Source: Turnera subulata (lineage: Eukaryota > Streptophyta > Magnoliopsida > Malpighiales > Passifloraceae). From it: 64,000 bases of DNA. Where the stretch lies: NCBI GenBank assembly GCA_028386065.3, contig JAKUCV010005671.1:1-64000 (forward strand), given 5' to 3'. The notes beneath the pieces are model-generated. The model did not search any database, was not told the origin of the DNA, and saw only the letters and a list, made by a program, of their open reading frames with translations. Shown here piece after piece: positions 12,099 to 23,370 of this stretch. How positions within the stretch are numbered: the first letter of the stretch is position 1; the number at the start of each line of letters is the position of its first letter. Both the position numbers and the translations under genes were made by a program.

Positions 12099-14577
12099 AA
12101 CCTGGGCACCCCGACCTTGCTCCCCGGCCATGCAGTCTAGTGCCCAGAAATCCCCCCTGTTCAGTCACAGTTGTCCGATTTTGTACCGGCAGTTAAAAAG
12201 TTGAGGTTTCATTGGAATTTCATGAAATTTTAGAAGTATATTCAAGAAACGAAGATGTATCTCCCAAATTTTTTCGGAAAATTTTCTGAGGTCCCGGCGG
12301 GTCCCGTTTGCGCGCTCAAAGTTCCTTGACATGAAGCCATGGTGGTCAAGATGGTGACCGGCCGGTCACCAAATTAGCCTTAAGCCATGAGATGATGACT
12401 ACAGCCATGTGCAAAACCCTAGGATAGTAATTACGACTATGCCACTCCTTAGTAAAACTATAAATAAGGGTCCCCTCCCTTTATTTTTCTTCATCCCGAG
12501 AGTCGCGCTCTCTAGTGCACATTTTTGTACTTTTCTGTCTCCCTCCCTATCCCGCTCTAAATCGTTACTAAAAGGGTTTGATTTTTCATCCTCTTCTACC
12601 TCCCTTATCCCCTTCTAAGAACGGAATTCGGGCATGAAGTCGTCGTCTTCCTAAGCATCCTTTTGCGAGTTAGAGCTCTATCTCTCCCTTCGTCTTAGGA
12701 TCTCTTTCGGGTTTCCATCATAAAGTTACAATGCTGAAATTATTTTAGCAAATTGCTAAATTCTATGCCACTATAATGTCCGGATTGATATCCATGTGTC
12801 ATTATTGGTATATCGTTATGATGCCAAAATAATTGCGGTACTCGCTAACAGTACCGTATGGAGACCGATTTATTTTTAAGCACTTTACTGATTGTTTTTG
12901 TTGCATTTATTGCATTATAAATATTTCATTTGTTTGCTTGTTTGCTTGCTAGTATTGCATGTTAGGGGTCCCCAAAGATGAAATGGGTATGTGTACTAGA
13001 ATACTAAACCAACTTTTGTACTCGATGCGAAAATCTATAAACTTTGTTAAACAAGACGCTTTCTAAAAGCTTTTCAGTGATGCCTTCAATGATGACGATA
13101 TCTTTGTTAATGATATCAAGTATATTCTCCGATGCTTTTTGCAAAACCCATTTGGGCATGAACATCTTTATAGATGCATTCTTTTGTAAAATCCACCCAT
13201 CTTTCACAAAATGAGTTTTAACGCATACATAACTCACTTTATCCAAAATAGCATGTTTTCGAAGAAAAATCACTAAACTTATGTTTTCCAAACACAAGAT
13301 GCCTTTGCTAAGAATAATTTTTGAAAGTAAATATGAAAGAAATAAAATGAATGTTTTGATACCAATCATCTTTTTTGTTATCAATGCTCTATGGCCGAAG
13401 TAGCCATAGAAGCCAGAGCATCCCTCGTCAGGCATTGGTCTAAGTTTAGACACATGAACCTAGAAAACGGTTTTCAACTAAACCATTGCATGTTTCCAAA
13501 ACTTGCCCACTTATACACTTCGTAAATACATCAGTTTTACGCGCAAAATTCCACTTTCGCATGGAAATGACATAAGTTTGCATTAAAAAATTTCTTTTAA
13601 TGCCCAAATATGTTTTGTACAACGCATTCGTCCTAACATACTATATGAGAAGCATGATTGCTTGCACTTGGTATAGTGCTTTGAGAAACTAAGCCCATTG
13701 TCATAGCACGGGACATAGAAGTTCGTTTAAGTGAGGATTGGGCCAATCGTAGAAGAAGACCTAGATTAGCCTTGGGAATCCCCATTTGGATGAAATACCA
13801 GAGCTTTGAACCTGCTGCTAGGGGATACCTAGGCAGTCTGAAGTGGACGAGATGCAAGCTCAAATGTTTTACTTTCTCGCACTGCATCTCATATCACATG
13901 TACATTTTGCACATCCACACTATATATATAAATATATGATTGTTTGCTTCATTGTTTGTTAACATGAAGTACTTGTACAAAATTCCACTTTCGCATGGAG
14001 ATGACATAAGTTTGCATTAAAAAATTTCTTTTAATGCCCAAATATATTTTTTACAACGCATTCGTCCTAAGATATTATATGAGAAGCATGATTGCTTGCG
14101 CTTGGTATACTGCTTTGAGAAACTAAGCTCATCGTCATAGCACGGGGCATAGAAGTTCGTTTAAGTGAGAACTGGGGCAATCCTAGAAGAAGACCTAGAT
14201 TAGCCTTGGGGATTCCCATTTGGATGAACTACTAGAGCTTTGAGCCCACTGCTAGGGGGTACGTAGGCAGTCTGAAGTGGACAAGACTCAAGCTCAAATG
14301 TTTTACTTTCTTGCACTGCATTTCATATCATATATATCATGATTGTTTGCTTCAATGTTTGTTAACATGAAGTACTTGCATTTATCCAACTGTGAAACGT
14401 ACACATTGACTTTGGCATCCAATACTACCGACATTGTCTCCGCTTGGACATCCAATACCAACAGTCACAGACATTCTCAGTCGAATATTTCACTCTACAT
14501 TACTCAGTTACTGGATATGTACAACAGATTGCCAGCGGCTTTCAGAATCCAAAAGTTTCAGTGGACGTAGGTTGGGC
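12099..14577 (+). mobile_element. Family-G Gypsy LTR interior, copy 2
   Basis: This is the near-identical second copy of 9145-11630, with small indels such as the missing GGTAGCT-type block near 12400 and an extra stretch near 13170. It has no coding capacity. It contains the 18-bp palindrome at 12353. Confidence 0.6.
12353..12370. repeat. Perfect 18-bp palindrome
   Basis: GGTGACCGGCCGGTCACC is perfectly self-complementary. The homologous site in copy 1 (near 9413) has one mismatch, GGTGACCAGCCGGTCACC. It lies in U3-like LTR sequence. A protein-binding or cruciform role is conceivable but unsupported. Confidence 0.7.
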
Positions 14578-15130
14578 TCCATCTCCACTAGGATGGTAGC
14601 AAGTCAATACTGATGGGTGTCATGAACTCTTGCAATAACTATCTGTGGCTTGATTTGCGACACAAAAGGAAGATGGTGCTAAAGTTTCATCCATGGATTA
14701 CGCCCCAACATAAGCTTTTAGGCAGAGTTGTGGGCTATTTATGATGTTCAATGTGTTGCTTGGAGCATGAGCATAACCCACTTGATCGTCGAAACAGACA
14801 ACCAAGAAGCGGCTCGAATCCTAAGCAATAAACTTTTTAGTAAGTTGGAACATCTACCTTTGTTGGAGTGTATTTGCTCCTTGTTAGCCCAGAAGTAGAC
14901 GGTCAGCTTTCTTCACAATTACCGTGAAACTAACTTTGTAGAAAATATGCTAGCTAGAAAAACTTTTGATGTACGAGATGAGAGTTGAGACTTCTAAATG
15001 TCCTCCTGATTTCTGCAAGGTTATTTTATTGGCGCAGGAACTACTGTGTGACTTGTGAATTTTTTCTATAATTTCATATAATCACACATTTCACACTGGG
15101 ACAATATAATTAACTTCGGCAAAAAAAAAA
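14578..15130 (+). pseudogene. LINE 3' fragment with poly(A), copy 2
   Basis: It has the same RNase H remnant as copy 1 (ETDNQEAARIL). It continues through NYRETNFVENMLAR, the usual C-terminal RNase H segment of plant LINEs, to an A-run at 15121-15130. Stops are scattered throughout. Confidence 0.7.
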
Positions 15131-15936
15131 TAATTTAACGAATTTGGGACAACCTAACTTTGTAGATTTTGTTCATATGCACCCACGAATTGCGTTCTTC
15201 GATTTAGATCTGTTTCCGACTAGGGCTGTGTATGAACGAGCCTGTAATCACCGACAGATAATATGTGTCTTTGTTTCTTCTTGTTTTTTGGGTACATCGA
15301 CTGGCAAATATGTTCCTCCTGTTTTCTTTTTTTGGGTTTGGGTGTACCACCGACAGCCAATATATTATTAATCCAGTGATACTTAATTTTCATAAAGCCT
15401 TGAAATCAAATAAATTGGGCTGGCCCGCGACAAAATGAATCGGATGCGACTGCCGAGTCCATATTTCTGAGTTCTGACATCGATATTTGCTATCAACAGT
15501 CGAGTCCCAACAAAACCACATAACCTAATCGTATACCAACAAAAAAAAAAAGAGAAAAAAGAAAAAAACTTAAATTAATCCACACCCAACCACCATGGTT
15601 ATCTGATCGTCCCTTCTTCTTACCATTGTTAAAAACCCACCACTCTCATCTCTAAGTAACACCCTTAATCTCCACACAGCTGATCTCTTTTCACCCTTAC
15701 ACAACTTAATCCCCTTTGCATTAATTAAGTAATTAGTTGGCGATTACAAAGAGAGACAAGCCAAGTATGGCCTTGTCCTCTATTACATGCATAAAATCAC
15801 CCGCCCTGCAATCTCGTGTGTTGTGATCAAGAGATGCAATAAAGTCTATAACCGCGACAGAGGAAGCAACTAGTAATAATACTCTAATTTTCCTATATAT
15901 GAGCATCAATTAATCAAGCTGTAACTAATGATGGCT
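15131..15936. other. Intergenic; 3' flank of the AVT1 gene
   Basis: I see no gene or repeat. A purine run of A and AG lies at 15539-15567. The last few hundred bases probably hold the 3' UTR of the minus-strand transporter, but I could not place a poly(A) signal with confidence. Confidence 0.4.
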
Positions 15937-18249
15937 TCAGGCGGAGGAGTGAGCAGTTTTAAGACTTCTTAGTAGCAAACTTGAAGAGGATATGGTCCCA
16001 ATGACCCCAAGAAAGGACCCAAATGCAATGAGTGCCACATTCAGGAACAGAACGGGCTTAGATATCTGAGCCCAAGAAATCTTGGTGTAGAAGGCGCAGG
16101 GCAAGATTACACAAATGCTGATGCTCACAAGGGAACCTGTGAGGCTAAGGACATGCTCGAAATATGGGACGCAAAGCGCAAGGGCCAGTACTAACAGCAC
16201 CAGAAGTGAGCCCACGGTTCCCCTGATGATCATCTTTGTTCTTGGGGTCATTGTGAGCGGAAGGTTGCGCTCAAGTTGGATGGCAAATGGTGCCAATTCC
16301 AGGGCGTATTTGGTCATAGGGGTGAGCACTGTTGCCCATAGCGCAATCTTTGTGATGATGAGGTGCCTTGGCATGCTCAGGGTTATCTGGGAACTCACTT
16401 CAGGCCCGAACATCTTTGCTCCCATGAATGCTAACACTGTGTAGAGTGTTGTCACTGATCCAAAGCTTACTATGGAAACCTGAAATTAGTAAAAAAATAC
16501 ATTATAGAAAAGGAATTATATTATGCATCTTAGATATATGTGGGTTCGATGATCAAAAAAAAAAAAAAAAGAAAAGATATATGTGGGTTCTAGATGATGA
16601 CACAAGCATTTTTTCTTTTTTTTTTTATAGGAATCTAAGTATCTGAATCAGGTATGGATTCCCTAGCTAACTACACAAAATTAAATAAAATAAAAATCAG
16701 AAAATAAGTTAACCTCAGAATATACTGGATTGACAGAGGTTAAGGTTGGTGTCCTCAAGAGCAAATCGACCAGATGAGAACCTACTCCCATGGACTGATC
16801 CATAGTTTTATAAAACTTCAACAATTTACTAGAGGAACCCACTTTTATCCATATAGCTAGCTAGTAATGGTTAGTTAGTTTATGTATGCTATAGTTGATG
16901 AGCTAGCTAGTTAATTTTGTTTTAACAGTTTCATATACATGAAAAGCGTGACAGTCTATATATGTATAAGAGTACTGCTGTTAATCCTGCCATATTGTTT
17001 CTTATTAATTACCATCGATGGATGATGGTATTTCACCTGCAGGTTAATGATACAGTAGAACAGGCTAGCGTAATTTTTTGTCAAATATACTACTGTGTTT
17101 TGGGTGTACATGGTGTGACTGGACTCAAATATATAGGTATGCATCAGAAATTTTAATAAAGCTAGAAATTAGTTGTATGGAAATTGGATCCAATTATTAC
17201 CTTGGTAAACTTGGATGGATCTTTCATGGATTTGTGTAAATTGGGGAATACTAAGTGACCAGCATAGCTGAATATATAGAGGCCAGATATGGAAGGAATC
17301 TTATGGAGTTGAAGCAGTGGTATGCTGCGATTAGCCTTCACAAACCCAAATATGGCAGTGCACGCCACAGAAGTGAAGATTACCAGTGACATGAGAATAC
17401 CCCCAGTTGAAAGAAAAGATATGGAAGAGAGATCCCTCAGCCACAGACTAGGAAGTGCTAGCAGCACTGCAATCATGGTTAGAAGCTGAGATGCAGACAA
17501 GTAATTGGCCCATGGCAATCTCAGTTGTGCTCCCGAGAACACAGTTATGATGTTGTCGTGGAGGGAGATGGTGTAGGACACAAGGGTCATGAAGATCTCC
17601 AGATACACGAACGCTGCAGCTATAGCTCTGCCTTTGCTTCCAAATGCGTGTTGTCCAATATCAGTGTAGCTTCTGCTCTTTGGGTTCTTGTCCAGACATT
17701 TTCCCAGCAGATGTGAACTGTATGTGCTCATGACTCCTAGTCCCATTAGCAAGAATGACGAGGTCCACCCTCCCTGCTCTAAAGCATAAGGAGTCGATAG
17801 CTGCCCCAGTCCTGTATAATATTAACACACATATAAATATTAACGAGTCTGCAAACAAACAAATAAGCGTTGAACGAACAGAATTCTTCCACCATTGAGC
17901 TAGTATTGAAGAAAAACAAACAAGAGTTTTATATATATATATATATATATCTCCTACCTATAAGCATTCCACTCATGTTGATTACGGCATGAGCAAAAGA
18001 ACAATCAGGCATAGTAGGATGCTCATCAACAGCTCCTCCATTTACTTCACACTTGAAATCTTGATGCTCAATACTGTGGTCACACTTGCACACTTTGTTT
18101 TCCTCTATGCAAGCAACGCAACTCATCCTTTTCGCGGCCAAATTCTGACCATGTACGCTCTCACTTGCAACTTGATGATTCCGATGAGACAGACAATCTG
18201 TTTTAGAGCAGAGTAGTTTTTGGATGGACTCTCTTATCTGCCCCAACAT
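15937..18249 (-). CDS. AVT1: AVT1-type vacuolar amino acid transporter (AAAP family), 3 exons
   Basis: This is a proton-coupled neutral amino acid transporter of the AAAP family, expected in the tonoplast. Exons are 18249-17958, 17811-17201 and 16479-15937, joined by GT-AG introns of 146 and 721 bp in phases 1 and 0, giving 481 aa. The first transmembrane block reads FAHAVINMSGMLIG then LGQLSTPYALEQGGW, the hallmark start of AVT1 proteins and split by intron 1. YTDIGQHAFG, GHLVFPNLHKSMKDPSKF and the C-terminal half (MGAKMFGPEVSSQITLSMP) follow, with about eleven membrane segments in all. The start is the first ATG in frame; a GTG 30 bp upstream was not used. The N-terminus before the membrane part is about 90 residues and has an unusual cysteine cluster (CVAC then CKC). 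The exact AVT1 subtype is not assigned. Confidence 0.92.
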
Positions 18250-18388
18250 ATTCGATCTACCAAGGCTTGGCTCACACACAACCTAGCTAGAGACTTAGTG
18301 ACACAAAGGTTGAAGAGCTAGCTACTTATATATAGATAGATAATGTATTGGCTTACCTTGCTGTGTGGAGCTTAAAACAAGTGGTGCA

Positions 18389-18396
18389 TATTTATA
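18389..18396 (-). promoter_or_regulatory. TATA-box candidate for the AVT1 gene
   Basis: On the minus strand the sequence reads CTATAAATA, about 140 bp upstream of the ATG, which would put transcription start near 18360. A second TATATATAAG lies nearer, at about 18328-18337. Confidence 0.45.
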
Positions 18397-18796
18397 GTGG
18401 TATGACACAAATCCAAGAAATTCTAGCCGAGTACAATTTCAAGGAGCCTACCATGGAATCAACAGATTCTGTCTTAGCCATGCAAAAGCAGTGAAGGCAT
18501 AGATACGTAAATGGATACACGTCATACTTAATTGCTACCATTTGGAAGAATCTAACCATAAAATGTGATTGGATCAGCTACATGAAGGAGGGAGAAATGA
18601 ATGTATAGAAGTTGTGGTTTCCACCAAGTGGGTACTATTTGATCATGGGGAATTCGCCCCGAGAGTTGGGAAAGAGGAATAATTTTCTTTAATTTCGCTG
18701 AAATACCACGATACCAAAATGCGCAAAGGAAAGGCCTTGATTCCCATTCTTTCCTTTTTTTTTTTTTTTTATTCCCATCTGCCAAAATACCGGTGG
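18397..18796. other. Intergenic upstream of AVT1
   Basis: No gene is supported. A long T-run at 18756-18771 could be the poly(A) of a minus-strand retroposed remnant, but no coding homology accompanies it. Confidence 0.35.
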
Positions 18797-18806
18797 ATAT
18801 TAACTG

Positions 18807-20661
18807 GGTAAAAAGGCTTTTTATGTCCCTTCAGTTTTTTATTTTCGTCATTGTTGTCCCTTTACTTTGAAAATCATCGTTGTTGTCCCTCAAATTAGGT
18901 AAAACCGGATATTGCTGTCTAATTTACCTGCAATCACCGGTGTGTCTTCAAAGATAGACACGTGGCTGGTGGGGCCCGCCAAAATCCAAATTTTTTATTA
19001 CCTATTCTCCCTTTTTAAAAAATAATTTTGTTTGGTTAATTTTTAAAAAAATTTAAATCCAATTTTTTTAGATTAAATGAACCATAAACAGCTTAGTCCA
19101 AGATTCCTTCACCTCGTAATCCTTCATCATCCACACATCAACACCCACATTCCTGTAATTGCACACAACACACAAGCATGAATCTAGCTCCCCAAACTGT
19201 GGAATACAAGTCCCAACGACTCACGACGGATTCGAAAATCAAATCCTCACTGCCGGCACTAGGCCTGAACCCAAGCTCACAATCGAGCCCGGTAGCAGCA
19301 CTGCCCTGAACCAACCACCGAGACAAATACCTCCAACGACCGAGCATCGCCACACCCGCATTACAGTCGACCCCCACCGTCCAAGCACACACAAATCGAA
19401 CCCCCACCACGCAAACAACCGCTGTTGTCCACCACCAATCGACACAGAAACACCGTAATTCAATAACCCGAAAAGACAACAAAAACAAAGAGGAAGGAAG
19501 CAAGGGCGTCACAACTCACCTCGACGACAAAGTACAACGACGTCGCACCACGAGCCCTCGCGTGTCCCCTCTCATAGCTCCTCCTCTCGGCCTTGCTACA
19601 GACGGCGGTGAGGTTCAGTGGACGACAGTGGTTCAATGGTGAAAGGGAAAAGGAATCAAAAGCGGCGGCGAGTTTGTGTGAGAATGAAGAGAAGAAGATG
19701 GTGGCAGTGCGATGAGGAGAGGAAGGAAGTGATGGCGACGAGAACTTGTGAGGAAGACAAGAAGACGGCGACTCATGGCGGATTCGAGGTGAGGGCGAAG
19801 TTCGTCGCCGCGTTTGCCCGGTGCTCGCGCGACTCCTTTGCCACTCGTCGCCGTCGACTGAGGCGGGCAACGGGGGGTTATTGAGCGCGATACATGCAGC
19901 TGCTGCGGTGGTGTGTTGCCACGGCGGCCTCATCACCGTCTTCGGCTGTGCTCTGCTCCAGTGGAAGGTCCTCGGCGGCGGCTCCTGTGCGGATTGTTGA
20001 AGAAGATGAAACCTAGGGCTTCGCCCTCGTCAAGCACGACACAAGATTTGGCTCAACTCCACCAAAAAATTATGTATTTCAAGACTCAAGCATGCATCTT
20101 TGTTTTCCTTCTTTCCTTTTTAGGTTTGGGCTCTTCAATTTTGGGGGGAAATAAGAAACTAGGTTTTGGGTTCTTCAATTTTTGGAAAAAAAAAAGGAAA
20201 CACTGTGAAAGTGATGAGGGATGACCATGAGAGATCAGTTACCACATTTACTCTCCTCCAAAATAAATAAATAAATAAACTGAAGAACTTTATAGGAAAA
20301 AAAACACACAAAATCTCTCTTTAATTATCTATTTAATTTCAAGTTATAGTTTAGTTCAGGATTTTTTAATTTTAACGGGCCCATTTAATTTTTTAGATTA
20401 GAAAATTAAATTTAAAAATCTTTTGAAATTAACTAAATAAAATTAAATATTTTTGAAAGGAGAAAAAATAATAAAAAATTTGACCTTCAGCGGCCCCCCA
20501 CCTACCACGTGTCAATTTTGGAGAAAACCGGTGATTGCAGGTAAATTGGACAACAATATCCGGTTTCACCTAACTTGAGGGATAAAAACAATGATTTTCA
20601 AAGTACAAGGACAACAACGGTGAAAATAAAAAAGTAAAGGGACATAAAAAGCCTTTTTACC
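18807..20661. mobile_element. MULE-type TIR element (Pack-MULE-like) with perfect 10-bp TSD
   Basis: The element begins GGTAAAAAGGCTTTTTATG and its right end is the inverted copy. The TIRs extend about 170 bp and share ATTTACCTGCAATCACCGG and the GTTGTCC blocks. The flanks are ATATTAACTG at 18797-18806 and again at 20662-20671, a perfect 10-bp target-site duplication in the 9-11 bp range of Mutator elements. The interior (about 19100-20050) is GC-rich, with overlapping short frames on both strands and no transposase. This suits a non-autonomous element carrying captured sequence. The parent gene is not identified. It sits inside a LINE remnant. Confidence 0.85.
19100..20050. other. GC-rich interior of the MULE-type element
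   Basis: The GC content contrasts with the AT-rich TIRs. The right portion (19530-20030) has codon-like GCGGCG runs on both strands. No domain was recognised in any frame. Captured host exons are a plausible inference. Confidence 0.4.
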
Positions 20662-20671
20662 ATATTAACTG

Positions 20672-21048
20672 TGCCAACATAGCATGGAATTTCCATTGCA
20701 GATATCTGGAACTTGAGGTGGATTCAATGGTTGCTGTCGAATGGATCACTTCAGATTTGGAACCAGACTTGGAGTTAGACAATGTAGTTAGGGAGATTAA
20801 GTTCGCCCTGGCCAATGATTGGTCTGTAAACATATCCTTTGTGAGCAGAACTGCTAATACGTGCGCTGATAGGCTTGCTAATAGCGCTTATCACCACAAC
20901 ATGGGGCTAACCATTTTGCACAGCCCACCTGCAGATGTGCAGGACATTTTGACAACTGAATCGCGGGGCCCTGTTTGGCCCTTGCGGACTGATGTACCTT
21001 GAGCTATGATTATATGTATGCAAATCTCCTTCTTACCAAAAAAAAAAA
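20672..21048 (+). pseudogene. LINE RNase H C-terminus with poly(A)
   Basis: The frame at 20709-21000 reads LEVDSMVAVEWI at the start, then VREIKFALANDWSVNISFVSRTANTCADRLAN. This matches the second half of plant LINE RNase H, with the acidic residue in EVDS and the conserved TANTCADRLAN segment. A stop is followed by CTTACC and an A-run at 21037-21049, a typical plant LINE end. The upstream part was interrupted by the TIR element at 18807-20661. Confidence 0.75.
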
Positions 21049-21578
21049 AATATGCCAAAAAAGTTGAACCTATATATATATATATATACACGTTCTCCCA
21101 TGAAAATGGAGATGTTACCCCTTTTTTTTCGAGGTTGCTCACCTCGAGTCTAATCCCTTCAGTTTTCCTCTAGTGAACAGTTAGATAAATTACACTTCAT
21201 AAAAAAGAAATCCAAAAGTTACTATGCTACTACATATAACAAAAGCAATATCAAATAACTTTGTCTTCAAATCTAGAAAACAACCAAGAGTTCATTGTCT
21301 CCCCATACGCTCCCTCCATAGTTCATCATCTTCCTTGCCTCCATTCTTTGGCTGCCATTTCTAGTAAAAAATATATGTGCACACAACCAAAACCCACAAA
21401 AATAGCATTGAAAAGCTCCCTATTTCAATTTTTTTTTGCCTCACAATTAAAATATTTAAATTCGAAATATGCTATATATATATAGAACTATCAAATTTAG
21501 CATGAACAATTTTATAACGGTTATTTTACCTCTTATTTTTGGCTTTTGATTTTGTTGCTTTTGTTTTACCCAATTTCT

Positions 21579-21970
21579 GACTTCTTCTTGTGTACATATG
21601 TTATCTAATGGGAAAGCAACACTTCTCCTGACTCCTCTACCCCTAAGTGCAATTCCTTAATGATAAAAAGGGTCCTTTCCCTATCTACGTTGCTTTCTGC
21701 GCGGAATCGTTTTCGCACAGCCAGCGAAAGGGCTTTGAGAAATTTCCGAATAACCCTATTTTTCAGTCCCCACCCCTCCTTTTCTTTTTCTTCCGGCACG
21801 AAACTTTCGAATTTCCTACGAAATTTTCGTACCAATAGTCCAGGATAAGGTTAAAGATATTGAGGATATCGCCCTCGTCGATCACAACTGTCCCGGATTC
21901 ATCAATATCCAATTTGAGCAAGCCTTTCAGTATAAGGACTTCTTCTTGTGTACATATGTTATCTAATGGA
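21579..21970. repeat. 33-bp direct repeat flanking 326 bp
   Basis: A 33-bp sequence starting GACTTCTTCTTGTGTAC occurs at 21579-21611 and 21938-21970 in the same orientation. The repeat is too long for an LTR-element target-site duplication. It could come from a local duplication or from retroposition; the enclosed sequence gives no clear identity. Confidence 0.7.
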
Positions 21971-22050
21971 AATTCAACCAAGGCGAGGATGGTGAAGTGG
22001 TCGGCTTGATGAGGAGGGAGGAGCTCTTGGATTTGTTTTGGTCGGGACAA
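21763..22050 (-). pseudogene. Unrecognised open frame, 95 codons
   Basis: The minus-strand frame has protein-like composition (LDIDESGTVVIDEGDILNIF) but I recognise no family. It overlaps the right copy of the 33-bp direct repeat and ends in a lysine-rich run encoded by a T-rich stretch. It could be a fragment of a host gene or chance. No splice partners were found. Confidence 0.25.
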
Positions 22051-23239
22051 AGTTATTTGATATTGCTTGTGTTTCTTATGGGAGCATATATATTAACCTT
22101 TGATTTCTAATGGTCCACCGGAAGTAAACTGGAGGGGAATAATCAGTAGGTGAGCAAGCTCCCCTCTTTTTTGGCTTCAAATGATAGATTAAGATAGGAA
22201 TTCGACACAATCAGTCTTAAAAAAAACGGCCATAATACTACCATTTGTGTTTCAACTTTGGTAAAATCAATAATAATAATAATAAAACCAGTAAACTGAA
22301 AATTTAATCCTACCAAAAAATTTGAAATTTAGCCTAATAACCATTAGCAAAATGGTGGGAAAGAAATATATAACAATATGAGCAGAGAAGCAGTAAAGAG
22401 AAGAAACTGAAATTAAAGGGAATATATAGATAGGGGCGACAAGGAAGAATAATGGACATGAAAGATTATTAATTTTACTCCACATAAAATGTAAGCTTGA
22501 CTTTTTTTACCAGGATGAGAAAACCTTATGTCCGTGTAAATATATTGACTTTGTTTTGCTTTCTGCCAAATGCCTGGCAGAGAATCGGTTGTCATATAAT
22601 TAAATCAATCGTAGGACAGTGAGATGTCATTAGCCAAAAGATGCTAGTATGTATGTAGTTGCAATGCATGGTTGCGAGAAAAGGAAGCAACATTTCCAAG
22701 TGCGCCGATTCTTTTTGCTCATATTCCCCCCTATCTCTGTCTGCATGCGTATCCTCTTGAATACTGGTGTTTTGGGAAAGTTGGTGATGCCAATTGCCAA
22801 AGGAATCAGACCATATATATATACTTAAGTACTTCTGATATATCATATATGTGCCCCTCCTGCCTTATGGGATGTTCTAGCTAGTTGCAGAATCTGGAGG
22901 AGAAATTATGTGATCCCTAAGCCTAAGCGATTCTTGTGATATTCCGAGATTGATGCATATATATAGTACAACAAGATGCCTCAAATTATAGAACTTTCTT
23001 TTTTTGTCCAAGAGATAATCATTCAATAATAATAAACAAACTCAGAAATATACATGTGGGTAGGATAATAGAGTCCAGTTCCTAAAAATATTACAGTCCA
23101 AATAGATCTGCTAGGAAGGAGGAAATGTTAACAGTAGCTTTCTTTTAGATGCTATTCGAGATTTTGTTAATGTAAGAGAGTGTTGTTGGCCCAAAGTTGC
23201 TAAGAGGCATCATCAGATTTACAAGTGTTACGAGTGCCA
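22051..23239. other. Intergenic, AT-rich
   Basis: No gene is supported. The segment at about 22995-23150 resembles the 3' end of a minus-strand LINE (T-run then GTCCAAGAGATAATCATTCA), too short to be sure. The rest shows only simple AT-rich sequence. Confidence 0.35.
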
Positions 23240-23370
23240 TTGAGCAATATCAATAAAGCAGAGCGACCCTTTGGTCGCCTTAGCATCAAAGTCCTCGGGC
23301 CATCGAGGCCACCGGGTTCAAGTTGGAGTGTGGGCGATCTAGCAAAGCACTAGCTTTGTTTAGAATTTGC
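23240..23370 (+). mobile_element. Possible tRNA-derived SINE remnant
   Basis: CTTAGCATCAAAGTCCTCGG resembles a degenerate A box, and GGGTTCAAGTTGG about 34 bp later resembles a B box. This is the spacing of a tRNA-derived Pol III promoter. A pyrimidine-rich tail follows. No target-site duplication was found, so this is tentative. Confidence 0.35.

Larger units (their letters stand above)
9145..14920 (+). repeat. Tandem segmental duplication, period about 2.94 kb
   Basis: Unit 1 (about 9145-11964) and unit 2 (about 12099-14910) are near-identical along their length, with matching landmarks offset by 2935-2954 bp. Each unit contains a family-G LTR segment followed by a LINE RNase H fragment. 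The LINE insertion is included in both units, so the duplication followed it. Only unit 2 keeps the LINE poly(A) tail. Confidence 0.85.

Noticed and set aside
16720..16810. Possible extra exon within the large AVT1 intron
   Set aside because: Joining exon 2 directly to exon 3 gives the expected family sequence (KFTK then VSIVSFGSVTTLYTV) in frame; an extra exon would interrupt it.
20718..21002. A functional host RNase H gene
   Set aside because: Only the second half of the fold is present, followed by a poly(A) run as in LINE tails, and interrupted by a TIR element.
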